The position numbers and the translations under genes are program-made. Below, one piece after another: positions 7,262 through 14,003 of a stretch of DNA of 14,003 nucleotides (the first letter of the stretch is position 1; the number at the start of each line of letters is the position of its first letter). The notes under the pieces are model-generated. The model had not been told where the DNA came from. It saw nothing but the letters and a program-made list of their open reading frames with translations, and made no database searches. Origin of the DNA: Pseudomonadota bacterium (GTDB lineage: Bacteria; Pseudomonadota; Gammaproteobacteria; Pseudomonadales; Azotimanducaceae); contig JAQCAK010000012.1 of assembly GCA_027621895.1 (NCBI GenBank), positions 1 through 14,003 of the forward strand, given 5' to 3'.

Positions 7262-7711
7262 ATGCGAAAGGATGCTGAAGCTTTTTTCCAGGCCCGCATG
7301 ATTCCGATTGGCGGGACTGACGAAGAGAAGCAGGCTTTTGAAGTCAGCTATGCCGCCGCCGCACTGCTGGTTGCCTGCGCTAGATCTGACTTTGTTGAGG
7401 CGCCGGATGAAGCCGCTGTCATCGTTCAGGTGTTAAAAGAGCGCCTGGGCGTGGAGCAGGTGTTCCTTGATGAATTGCTGGGACTGGCGGACAGCGATTC
7501 GGATGATTCCAGTCTGAAAGTCTTCACCGACATGGTCAATCGCCATTACGAGGAGCGCGAAAAGCTCGTGCTGCTGGTTGATATGTGGCGCGTGGCCTTC
7601 GCGGATGGCCGACTCGATGACTACGAGAAAAAGTTTATCAAGCGGGTGGGGAAGCTCATCGGCATGTCCAAGGACCAGATCAAGCAGGCGAAGAAAAAAG
7701 CCGCTGATTGA
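7262..7711 (+). CDS. TerB-like family protein
   Basis: This 149-residue, helix-rich, soluble protein has the pattern of the TerB-like family (COG4103 group). Marks are AAAALLVACARSDFVEAPDEAAVI near residue 31, then a second related helix unit, LLVDMWRVAFADGRLDDYEKKFIKRVGKLIGMS, near residue 103. The paired acidic segments (DFVEAPDEAA and ADGRLDDYE) are where the family binds metal ions in studied TerB. It ends in a Lys-rich tail. No other ter genes are nearby, so a role in tellurite resistance should not be assumed; many stand-alone members have no known function. The ribosome site before ATG 7262 is weak. It is transcribed away from the oxidoreductase across a 132-base divergent region. Confidence 0.75.
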   Translation: MRKDAEAFFQARMIPIGGTDEEKQAFEVSYAAAALLVACARSDFVEAPDEAAVIVQVLKERLGVEQVFLDELLGLADSDSDDSSLKVFTDMVNRHYEEREKLVLLVDMWRVAFADGRLDDYEKKFIKRVGKLIGMSKDQIKQAKKKAAD

Positions 7712-7782
7712 TCTCGCGCATTGCCATCGCCCGGGATAGCTGCTTAATTTTTAATCGAAACAACTGACTTCAGGTGACCGTC

Positions 7783-8175
7783 ATGATCAGGCTACTGTTC
7801 TGCTGTATTTTTCTTGCCACTGTTACGGGATGTGCGTCGGCTCCGGCAAGCAGACACGTGCAGTTTGGGGATGAAATCACATCCCTGATGCGGCGGATGG
7901 ACAGGCTCGTGTATGAGCGTGAGTTGACGGAACAACAGATAGAGATACAGCGCCGGGAAGATGCTGCATCACTGGCGGAAAGCACGCGACACCTGGCTGA
8001 TGCCCTGGCCAGCCGGGGACGGGACAAGGATTTCGGACTCTTTGTGACAGCCCTCCGGGGTCACGCTGACCGGATAGAGCAGCGGGCAGGGGGAGATATT
8101 ACCGGTACGCTCTGGGACTCCTTCACCGAGATCAGACAGACCTGTAACGCCTGCCATGAAAGTTTCAGGCAGTAA
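7783..8175 (+). CDS. Lipoprotein with C-terminal cytochrome c'-like haem motif
   Basis: This is a 130-residue protein. Residues 1-16 are a hydrophobic signal ending in a lipobox VTGC, with Cys17 the lipidation site. The middle is almost wholly charged, amphipathic helix. The C-terminus has CNACHESFRQ, a CxxCH c-type haem site (Cys121, Cys124, His125). A haem motif at the very end of a helical protein, followed by E-x-F-R, is the pattern of class II cytochromes c (cytochrome c' / c-556), where it closes a four-helix bundle; the protein is about the right length. ATG 7783 is preferred over GTG 7774 because AGGTGA at 7772-7777 lies five bases upstream. The porin starts 15 bases after its stop, so the two are likely co-expressed. 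A role in electron transfer or gas/ligand binding at the membrane is inference. Confidence 0.8.
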   Translation: MIRLLFCCIFLATVTGCASAPASRHVQFGDEITSLMRRMDRLVYERELTEQQIEIQRREDAASLAESTRHLADALASRGRDKDFGLFVTALRGHADRIEQRAGGDITGTLWDSFTEIRQTCNACHESFRQ

Positions 8176-8190
8176 CGAGGATCGTAGGTC

Positions 8191-9594
8191 ATGATGATAT
8201 CTCGCTTGCTGTTACTGGTTGGACTGCTTTGCGCAATACCGGGCCAGGCTTCAGCCGCGCAAGCCGAAAGCAGGCAGGACCTCGAAGCAGAGGTACAACG
8301 CCTGAATGAGCGGGTGCGTTTTCTGGAGCAGCGCATGGATGCCCTGTTAATCCGGCTCGCGGACACGGCAGGACCGGAACAGCTGACGGGCGACAAGGAA
8401 AGTGAGTCTTCCGAAGCGTTGCAGGATCAGGCAGCGGAAGCACTCGTGACCGAGGCGCTGGCTGACAATCAAGAACAGCGGTCCCTGGCACCGGAACCGG
8501 CTTTCACCATGGGTGGCAGGGTTAAACTGGATGTCATCGCCAACAGCGTCAGCGTGGGCGGTGCAGGCGGTCAGAATCGTGCTGACGTGAGTTTTTTCCC
8601 CACAGCCATTCCACTGGATTATACCGGTGAGGATCACCAGGTTTCAGGCAATGCGCGGGATTCGAGGATCTGGTTCAACGCCGTGAATCCAACGCCCTAC
8701 GGAGATCTTGGTGCCTACATCGAGCTGGATTTTGGTTCCTGGGATAACGCCGCCAACGAACGAGTGAGTAATTCCCACAACCCCAGGCTCCGTCATGCCT
8801 ATGCAACGTTCAGGGGCATTACGATGGGGCAGACCACATCAACCTTCCAGAACATGGTCGCCTTTCCCGAAATCAACGAGAGCAATGGCTCCGTGGGAGT
8901 TTTGAATACCAGGCAGCCGTTGATCCGCTACACCCGTGATGTGGGGCGTTACCGCTGGAGTCTTGCCGCAGAACAACCGGAGACAACCGTCACGGCCAGG
9001 GATGGCAGCCGATTGTCTTTCGATGATGATCAGCTGCTGGATCTGGTGGGCAGGATAGACTGGCAGAATGAAAGGGCCATGGTCTCGGTCTCGGCGCTGG
9101 TGCGACAGATCCGGATAGACGGTGTGATCGACAACCGTTTCGTCGAGGAAGACACGGTTGGCGCCGGTTTATCAGTGTCCGGTCGATGGTTTCTGCCAAA
9201 TGCAGACAACCTGCGTTTTGCGCTGGCATCGGGCCGCGGTATCGGCCGTTATGTCTCGTATAACAGTTTCAATGATGCCTTTCTCGACAGCAGCGGGAAT
9301 CTGGAAACCATTCCCATGACGTCAGCGTTTCTTGCTTACCAGCACTGGTGGTCAGATACCTGGCGTACCAATGTTGCACTGGGTTATGCGGAAGCCGATC
9401 TTCATCCTGCGGATTACTCCACTGGACTGATTAATGAACGGTTCCTGTCATCCCATATCAACCTGCTCTGGAGTCCGATACCCTCGGCCACCTTCGGAGT
9501 GGAATGGCTGCATGGCAGGCGGGAGTTGCTCAATGGCATGTCAGGCCAATTGAATCGACTGCAGTTCACGTCTCTGTACAAGTTCAGTCAATGA
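8191..9594 (+). CDS. DcaP-like trimeric outer-membrane porin
   Basis: This 467-residue protein has a signal peptide (cleavage after ASA near residue 22). A heptad-like coiled coil follows (about 28-57: LEAEVQRLNERVRFLEQRMDAL), then an acidic linker, then a beta-barrel from about residue 105 (FTMGGRVKLDVIAN). The blocks DSRIWFNAVNPTPYGDLGAYIE, RLRHAYATF and MGQTTSTFQNM are typical of DcaP-type channels, which form trimers held by the N-terminal coiled coil and in Acinetobacter take up dicarboxylates and other anions. The solute here is unknown. The C-terminus ends YKFSQ rather than with the usual terminal aromatic residue; the Phe is third from the end. ATG 8191 or 8194 are both possible; GTAGG lies at 8184-8188. 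It forms a likely operon with the haem lipoprotein and converges with the TetR gene 26 bases downstream. Confidence 0.85.
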   Translation: MMISRLLLLVGLLCAIPGQASAAQAESRQDLEAEVQRLNERVRFLEQRMDALLIRLADTAGPEQLTGDKESESSEALQDQAAEALVTEALADNQEQRSLAPEPAFTMGGRVKLDVIANSVSVGGAGGQNRADVSFFPTAIPLDYTGEDHQVSGNARDSRIWFNAVNPTPYGDLGAYIELDFGSWDNAANERVSNSHNPRLRHAYATFRGITMGQTTSTFQNMVAFPEINESNGSVGVLNTRQPLIRYTRDVGRYRWSLAAEQPETTVTARDGSRLSFDDDQLLDLVGRIDWQNERAMVSVSALVRQIRIDGVIDNRFVEEDTVGAGLSVSGRWFLPNADNLRFALASGRGIGRYVSYNSFNDAFLDSSGNLETIPMTSAFLAYQHWWSDTWRTNVALGYAEADLHPADYSTGLINERFLSSHINLLWSPIPSATFGVEWLHGRRELLNGMSGQLNRLQFTSLYKFSQ

Positions 9595-9620
9595 ACATCC
9601 GTTGCGCCCTGGCCTGGATG

Positions 9621-10253
9621 TCATTGTCTTTCATTGCCAGAATGCCTGATGGGGACGACCAGTTCCATCAGGTCAGCAATGAGTTCATCCTGGTTGATCT
9701 TGCCTGACCGGGACAGTGCCAGCGGGGTTCGAAGCAGGGCAGCGATCCCGTAGGGTACGGCATTGGTGTACAGCGTCAGCACGTTGGAATCGGTACCGCT
9801 GTATCTGCCGTCAGCCTGTGTCTCCACGACAACCTCATGGATGATCTGCTCAAACTCCAGCTGTGCGATCCGCAGGCTGTCGTCAGCATAGCGGTTCACG
9901 TCCGGGTGCAGCAGGGCGGTAAACAGCGCAGGATTGTTCATTGCCCATCGCAGGAAACCCCGGCCCAGGGCGTTCAGGCGGACGTGTGGATTTTCTGAGC
10001 CGTGTTGTTCTGCCGCTGCCAGCGTGGCCCTGCGGGCGGCCTGCCAGGCCTCTGTGGCCAGTGTGGCGAGCAGCTCCGCCTTGCTGCGAAAATGCCGATT
10101 CGGCGCGCCGTGGCTGACACCCAGATCACGCGCGATCGCGCGGAGCGAGAGCGCCTCGATACCCTTGTCGCCAATGATTTCGGCGGCCCGGGTCAGGATC
10201 GCGTCACGCAGATCGCCGTGGTGATACGGTCTCGCCTTGTTCCCTGCTGCCAA
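9621..10253 (-). CDS. TetR/AcrR-family transcriptional regulator
   Basis: This 210-residue regulator has an N-terminal TetR helix-turn-helix. It begins with the common RPYHHGDLRDAIL, and the recognition region LSLRAIARDLGVSHGAPNRHFRSKAELL lies at about 36-62. The rest is an all-helical ligand-binding and dimer domain. The start is a TTG at 10251-10253: the upstream frame closes at a TAG 36 bases earlier with no ATG or GTG in between, and the family pattern starts just after it. A candidate promoter and inverted repeat lie upstream (10286-10317), which suggests autoregulation. It converges with the porin gene, with 26 bases between stops, and lies downstream of the histidine kinase on the same strand. 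Its target genes cannot be told from the sequence; the inverted repeat was not noticed in front of other genes here. Confidence 0.88.
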   Translation of the reverse strand: MAAGNKARPYHHGDLRDAILTRAAEIIGDKGIEALSLRAIARDLGVSHGAPNRHFRSKAELLATLATEAWQAARRATLAAAEQHGSENPHVRLNALGRGFLRWAMNNPALFTALLHPDVNRYADDSLRIAQLEFEQIIHEVVVETQADGRYSGTDSNVLTLYTNAVPYGIAALLRTPLALSRSGKINQDELIADLMELVVPIRHSGNERQ

Positions 10254-10285
10254 TGGCTTCGATTCCCCGGGTGTTGTCGGCGTCT

Positions 10286-10317
10286 ACATTGAAGTCTGGT
10301 GCCGGTACTGTCAATGT
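10286..10317 (-). promoter_or_regulatory. Candidate promoter and operator for the TetR gene
   Basis: The perfect 7-base inverted repeat ACATTGA (10286-10292) / TCAATGT (10311-10317) flanks an 18-base spacer. On the minus strand the upstream arm overlaps a consensus -35 box TTGACA (10309-10314), and a weak -10 (AATGTA, 10285-10290, 18 bases away) overlaps the other arm. The TetR start lies 32 bases further on. An 8-base direct repeat TCTGGTGC (10295-10302 and 10321-10328) is interleaved. Binding by the TetR protein would block this promoter; that is inference. Confidence 0.4.
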
Positions 10318-10394
10318 CATTCTGGTGCATCGACTCAGGATCGCGGGAACGCAGCTGACTGGCGGAGAAGCCTGTCAGGACAGCGAACAGCGCT

Positions 10395-10408
10395 GAGCCG
10401 TTCGGCTC
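10395..10408 (-). terminator. Small hairpin just after the histidine kinase stop
   Basis: A perfect GAGCC / GGCTC stem with a four-base loop lies eight bases beyond the kinase stop codon. There is no T-run after it on the minus strand, so it is at best a weak or non-standard terminator. It could also be chance. Confidence 0.2.
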
Positions 10409-10415
10409 TGCAAGA

Positions 10416-11333
10416 TCAGTGCGTCCTGCTCGTCTCCACCGCCTTCGATATATCCAGTACGACCTCATTGCCTGTCGCGTTCTGGGATGCGGTGTCCTCG
10501 TGCAGTTCGAGAACGAAGCTGGTCGTCAGGTTTTCGCTGTCGCGATAGACCAGTCGCCCGCCGGCCTTCTGGGCAAGCCTGGCCGACAGGCTGAGACCCA
10601 GTCCGGTTCCTTTACCCGGATCCTTGGTCGTGAAAAACGGTTCGAAGATTTTCTCCCGCTGATCTTCTGGCACGCCCGGTCCGTTGTCCTCGACGAACAC
10701 GCGCCAGGTAGTGCCGGACTGTTGAAACGAGACTTTGATGCGGCGCGGCCCTTCAGGGTTTGTTGCCACCGCATCCATGGCGTTTGCCAGCAGGTTCTGC
10801 AGGATCTGCGTCAGGGAATCCGCGCTGATAGGCAGCCATGCATTTCCTGCCTCAGGCAATTCAAGACTGATATTCTCCAGCAGGATTCTGGGTTTGAAGC
10901 TGCTGGCCAGCTCATTGATTACTTCGGAAAGACCGGCTGCTTCGTCTTGCGACAGGGGTGCAAGTGAGTAGGCCAGGAGGCGGTTGGTGATGGTCGATAT
11001 GCGCCCGACCTCCTTAAGTGCTTTTTCGGCGAATGGCCGCACTTCCGCATCTGAGATCTTGTAAATCTGTTCCAGATACCCGTTCAGCCCCATGAGAGGA
11101 TTGTTCAGTTCATGAATAAACCCGGCAATAAAATTCGAGAGCGTGTTCATCTTGTCGTCTCTTGCCTGGTCATCACGTATCAGTGCTATTTCAGTTTCCA
11201 GTTGTTCCCGCTGCGTGGCTTCTGCCGCCAGTTCCTTGATGGACTGGCGAGATTCCCTGAATATCCCGTACATGCTGTACATCAATGCCAGGTTGATTGA
11301 GAGTGCGCCCAGTGCTCTCAGTATATGAGCCAA
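10416..11333 (-). CDS. Sensor histidine kinase, apparently lacking its sensor domain
   Basis: The frame encodes about 305 residues. It has a hydrophobic N-terminal segment (LRALGALSINLALMYSMYGIF, about 5-25), a short coiled linker, the dimerisation and phosphoacceptor site His74 in GFIHELNNPL, and a complete HATPase domain: N box NLLANAMDA (180-188), G1 VEDNGPGVP (214-222), F box IFEPFFTT (229-236), G2 GKGTGLGLSL (240-249). The N-terminal segment looks like the last membrane helix and exit of a multi-pass sensor. The frame stays open for 22 more codons upstream, reaching a TGA that touches the end of the PQQ gene, but has no ATG or GTG there. The first start-like codon is TTG 11333, with no ribosome site. 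The gene may be 5'-truncated and perhaps not functional; no response regulator is in the window. Confidence 0.65.
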   Translation of the reverse strand: MAHILRALGALSINLALMYSMYGIFRESRQSIKELAAEATQREQLETEIALIRDDQARDDKMNTLSNFIAGFIHELNNPLMGLNGYLEQIYKISDAEVRPFAEKALKEVGRISTITNRLLAYSLAPLSQDEAAGLSEVINELASSFKPRILLENISLELPEAGNAWLPISADSLTQILQNLLANAMDAVATNPEGPRRIKVSFQQSGTTWRVFVEDNGPGVPEDQREKIFEPFFTTKDPGKGTGLGLSLSARLAQKAGGRLVYRDSENLTTSFVLELHEDTASQNATGNEVVLDISKAVETSRTH

Positions 11334-11395
11334 AGAAAACGCAAAATCCAGACTCTCCCTCGAGAATGCGAAGCATGTCTGTGCCAGGGCGTTGC

Positions 11396-13318
11396 CTAAT
11401 CATCCGGGTCCACTGCAAAAACCAGCAGCAGGTTCCCTGGCATGTGGTTGTACAGGCCATATCCGGAATTCACGACCAGATGACCGTCTGCCACCGCGGG
11501 GCCAGGCCCGCTCATGGAACCACCGGAGGCAGTGACCCCGGTCACGGTCCCAACGGCCCTGGTCGTATCGTACTCCCACAGGACTTCCCCGTTGTCTGCG
11601 GCGTAGGCGCGCAGTCGACCGTCCAGGTGGCCCGCAAGGACAACACCCGGTATCGCGGTCACGGCCGAGGAGATACCCGGGTCGCAATGCTGCCTGTCTC
11701 CGCAGATGTTATCAGCCATGTTTCGCCACAGAATCCTGCCGCTCATCGCATCGATCGCATGCAGACCGGCACCGTAAAGCGAGATGTCATCCCCCCCGGT
11801 GCCATCCATATCGTTGACCGGGACAAAGACCGTTTTGCTGTCGGTGGCCATGCCGAAATGGACACCACCGGAAGTGCCGCCGCGGCCCAGCCGCTGGTTC
11901 CAGAGTATCTCGCCGGTGTCGATATCCAGGCCATAAGTATCGCCGGACTTCTGACCCACGATCAGCATGTCAGTTGATTCATCGATCGGAACAATCATGG
12001 GTGATGCGGCGAAATCGTAATCCGGGCCGTTCTCTTCCGGACAGTTCTCATTGCCAAATACACAGCCGACGTTCCAGGCATCGCCAGTCGTGAACTGGTG
12101 TTGCCAGATCTTTTTCCCCGTCGTGGCATCCAGGGCAAAGATGGCATCTGAATTGTCATCTGCCGGCGATGAATAGTTTTCGCCTGAACCAAAGTAGATG
12201 CGATTCCTTTTCGCGTCAAAGGCGGGTGAGTTCCAGACTGGCGCTCCGGACGGGCCGAGAATGGGGGTGCCGATCGAGGTTTCTCCAAAGGGTTGTGGTT
12301 CCTCTGTCACGGTATGCGTTTTCCATTTGATTTCGCCGGTTTGAAGGTCCAGCGCAGCCACTGCTCCCCTGAACGTGCAGCAGGCGTAAGCAGGGTCGGC
12401 TGCCGAGGTGACTTCAAGCGATGAGATGGGGACGAACAGCAGGTTGTTGCCCAGTGAGGGTGTGCCGGTAATGGTGGCATTGGCATGGTCGTCGACCTTA
12501 ACCTGCCAGAGGCGTTCGCCGGTCATCGCGTCGAGCTGGTAGACCCGACCATGCACATCCCCAAAGTAGAGTCGCTGGCTTTCGGCATCGACGACGATCC
12601 CCGTGCGGACTTCAACCATGACCCGATGCTGCCATTTGACGCAACCAGTCTCCAGGTCAAACGCGTAGACACTGCCATCGTGGCTGCCGACAAAGACCGT
12701 GTTCCAGCCAATGGCTGGCTGGGACCGGGCACGCAGTGCAGCGGGATAGGCGAATGCCCATTTCAGTGCCAGCGCCGGGACGTCCTGCCGCGTGATACCA
12801 GCAACATCCGCAGGGACAAAACGACGGGTATCATGACCCCAGCCAACAGCAGCCGGTGGATTGCCATTAAAATGCCTGTTTGCATCACCGCATTGCCCGG
12901 GTGGCTCCGCCGGCACATAGTCCTCGAGGGATGTCCTGGTGATGTACTCGGCCACCAGGCGTTGCTCGTCACCGGAAAGGTTAGAAGCCTGGGCTTTCAT
13001 GATGCCGTCCTTCATGACGCCCAGGAGCGCGTCCGGTGACATCATTTCAAGCCACACCGCGGCCGGTGCTTTTGGCACGGTTCCGTCGTGGCAGGTCAGG
13101 CAGTTTTTTTCAAACAAGGTCCTGCCAGGATGAGTCGCGGGGTCAATAGCCTTGCCTGCCCGGCTCATCAAGTCATCGGTTGATGCAAGTGTTTCTGTTG
13201 CAGCCCCGGTATTGCTGATGGTGCCTGGGTCCGCTTCACGGGTGGGCGATTGATCGCAGGCGGTGATGAGCAGAATTGCCAGAACGGCAAGACAGCAAGT
13301 AAATCCGTTGTTTATCAC
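11396..13318 (-). CDS. Lipoprotein PQQ dehydrogenase with cytochrome c domain (PVA dehydrogenase-like)
   Basis: This is a 640-residue quinohaemoprotein. A lipobox ITAC (Cys21) predicts membrane anchoring after export. A small cytochrome c domain follows: CLTCH (Cys73, Cys76, His77), with Met107 in GIMKAQASNLS the likely axial ligand. Then comes an eight-bladed-type PQQ beta-propeller with repeated motifs such as VYAFDLETGCVKW, VYQLDAMTGERLW, AALDLQTGEIKW and IFALDATTGKKIW. Adjacent cysteines 313-314 (ACCTFRG) match the vicinal disulfide of PQQ alcohol dehydrogenases, and DYDFAASP (433-440) probably holds the catalytic Asp. The domain order matches polyvinyl alcohol dehydrogenases; the true alcohol substrate is unknown. 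The start is a GTG with GGAGG six bases upstream (13325-13329). It lies 58 bases after the GST-like gene on the same strand; a weak TAATAT in that gap could be a -10. Confidence 0.85.
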   Translation of the reverse strand: MINNGFTCCLAVLAILLITACDQSPTREADPGTISNTGAATETLASTDDLMSRAGKAIDPATHPGRTLFEKNCLTCHDGTVPKAPAAVWLEMMSPDALLGVMKDGIMKAQASNLSGDEQRLVAEYITRTSLEDYVPAEPPGQCGDANRHFNGNPPAAVGWGHDTRRFVPADVAGITRQDVPALALKWAFAYPAALRARSQPAIGWNTVFVGSHDGSVYAFDLETGCVKWQHRVMVEVRTGIVVDAESQRLYFGDVHGRVYQLDAMTGERLWQVKVDDHANATITGTPSLGNNLLFVPISSLEVTSAADPAYACCTFRGAVAALDLQTGEIKWKTHTVTEEPQPFGETSIGTPILGPSGAPVWNSPAFDAKRNRIYFGSGENYSSPADDNSDAIFALDATTGKKIWQHQFTTGDAWNVGCVFGNENCPEENGPDYDFAASPMIVPIDESTDMLIVGQKSGDTYGLDIDTGEILWNQRLGRGGTSGGVHFGMATDSKTVFVPVNDMDGTGGDDISLYGAGLHAIDAMSGRILWRNMADNICGDRQHCDPGISSAVTAIPGVVLAGHLDGRLRAYAADNGEVLWEYDTTRAVGTVTGVTASGGSMSGPGPAVADGHLVVNSGYGLYNHMPGNLLLVFAVDPDD

Positions 13319-13376
13319 TGGTTCCCTCCAGGGTTGCTAGCTGGTTCATATTATTGTTGTATCGACAGCGACCGGG

Positions 13377-14003
13377 TTACAGCCAGACCTCAAGGTTGCG
13401 GTCTCGACCGATCTCACGGTTGAGTCGGTAATCCAGTATCCCGGACAGGTCGCAGGCTTTGAGCAGTGCTGTCACGGCTGCCTGGTCCGGGTCGTTCATC
13501 GAGTCGAAATCATCCTGTACCCGTTTTAACAGGTAGAAACGGAAAGGCTGTGCCAGGGCGCTGACACTGACGCCTTCCATCTCAAAACCCGCGAATCCCA
13601 CACCACGTTCAACTGGTGTACCCGCTGGCAGTTCATCCTGTTGCGCCAGCCAGTCGTTGATACATTCCATGGCGGCCCGGGTCTCGGGTACAAAATCGAT
13701 GGCCAGCTGCCTCAGGACGTCGATCAGTGTCTGTGGAATCTCGTCGCCGGGCAGGTAGGTCTCATCCTGGTTTTCGAATTCACCGATGTCCGCCTCTGGC
13801 CTGTTCATGCGCTCCACCCATCTGAAAACCCGGATGCCATGTGCCTGCATGATCGAGAGTGGCTTCGGGTCGCGACCCAGGTGGGCATACAGGGGGGCAA
13901 TCAGGCCGAAGTCGCCAATGCAGGGTCGGTTACCCAGCAGGTAGGGATGTTCACTGAAGTGCGCATCCAGCCGGGTTAACAGTTCAAGGTACAGCGATTC
14001 AAT
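13377..14003 (-). CDS. Glutathione S-transferase-like protein, C-terminal part (partial)
   Basis: The frame is open to the window edge, so the N-terminal part is missing; 208 residues are visible. The segment LDAHFSEHPYLLGNRPCIGD, then FGLIAPLYAHLGRDPKP, then VFRWVERMNRPE, is the typical helical C-terminal domain of the glutathione S-transferase superfamily. A start placed at the internal ATG at 13850 would cut through this domain, so the gene certainly begins upstream. About 130 residues follow the recognisable GST helices, longer than in ordinary GSTs. They include YLPGDEIPQTLIDVLRQLA and a C-terminal segment with YRLNREIGRDRNLEVWL. The thioredoxin-fold glutathione-binding domain lies outside the window. 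It is the first of four minus-strand genes; a functional link to the PQQ dehydrogenase is not evident. Confidence 0.78.
   Translation of the reverse strand: MESLYLELLTRLDAHFSEHPYLLGNRPCIGDFGLIAPLYAHLGRDPKPLSIMQAHGIRVFRWVERMNRPEADIGEFENQDETYLPGDEIPQTLIDVLRQLAIDFVPETRAAMECINDWLAQQDELPAGTPVERGVGFAGFEMEGVSVSALAQPFRFYLLKRVQDDFDSMNDPDQAAVTALLKACDLSGILDYRLNREIGRDRNLEVWL

Noticed and set aside
7262..7711. Tellurite resistance operon
   Set aside because: Only a single TerB-like gene is present, with no terC, terD or terE partners; the family fold alone does not show tellurite resistance.
11191..11460. Alternative minus-strand frame starting with MACTTTCQ over the junction between PQQ gene and kinase
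   Set aside because: It overlaps two real genes in another frame and has unlikely composition (Thr/Cys-rich); no domain is visible.

Overview
The window looks like chromosomal DNA from a GC-rich Gram-negative bacterium, probably a marine or otherwise aquatic gammaproteobacterium. That placement is inference from lipoprotein signals, a DcaP-type outer-membrane porin, a PQQ/cytochrome c dehydrogenase and overall gene style; no rRNA or marker gene is present. No insertion sequence, integrase, CRISPR array, tRNA or rRNA was seen. No gene-free stretch reaches 300 bases; the longest is about 160 bases (10254-10415).

Region A (1-4528, + strand) is a four-gene catabolic run: the C-terminal part of an M20D amidohydrolase, a class III aminotransferase of the EctB/DoeD (2,4-diaminobutyrate) type, a creatinase-like M24 hydrolase of the EutD/DoeA type whose first gene bases overlap the aminotransferase stop (ATGA), and a short GabD/Sad-type semialdehyde dehydrogenase. 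Together they resemble the ectoine degradation route: ring opening, deacylation, transamination to aspartate semialdehyde, oxidation to aspartate. The usual deacetylase (DoeB/EutE, aspartoacylase fold) is not visible, and an M20D enzyme sits in its place. The M24 protein's N-terminal half does not look like classical EutD. The substrate may therefore be ectoine or a relative.

Region B (4529-7201) holds a small predicted membrane or secreted ORF (47 aa) on the + strand. It is followed by a convergent minus-strand pair: an MDR-type oxidoreductase (TTG start behind a strong Shine-Dalgarno) and, 15 bases downstream, an exported M20D amidohydrolase with complete metal ligands.

Region C (7262-9594, + strand) holds a TerB-like acidic protein, a small lipoprotein with a C-terminal cytochrome c'-like haem motif, and a DcaP-family trimeric porin with an N-terminal coiled coil. 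The last two are only 15 bases apart.

Region D (9621-14003, all minus strand), in order of transcription, holds the C-terminal part of a glutathione S-transferase-like protein, a lipoprotein PQQ dehydrogenase with an N-terminal cytochrome c domain (polyvinyl-alcohol-dehydrogenase type), a sensor histidine kinase that appears to have lost its membrane sensor, and a TetR regulator. The TetR gene is preceded by an inverted repeat that overlaps a likely -35 box.

The observations most worth a second look are the variant ectoine-like cassette, the four-cysteine insertion in its aminotransferase, the truncated histidine kinase abutting the PQQ gene, and the haem lipoprotein/porin pair.
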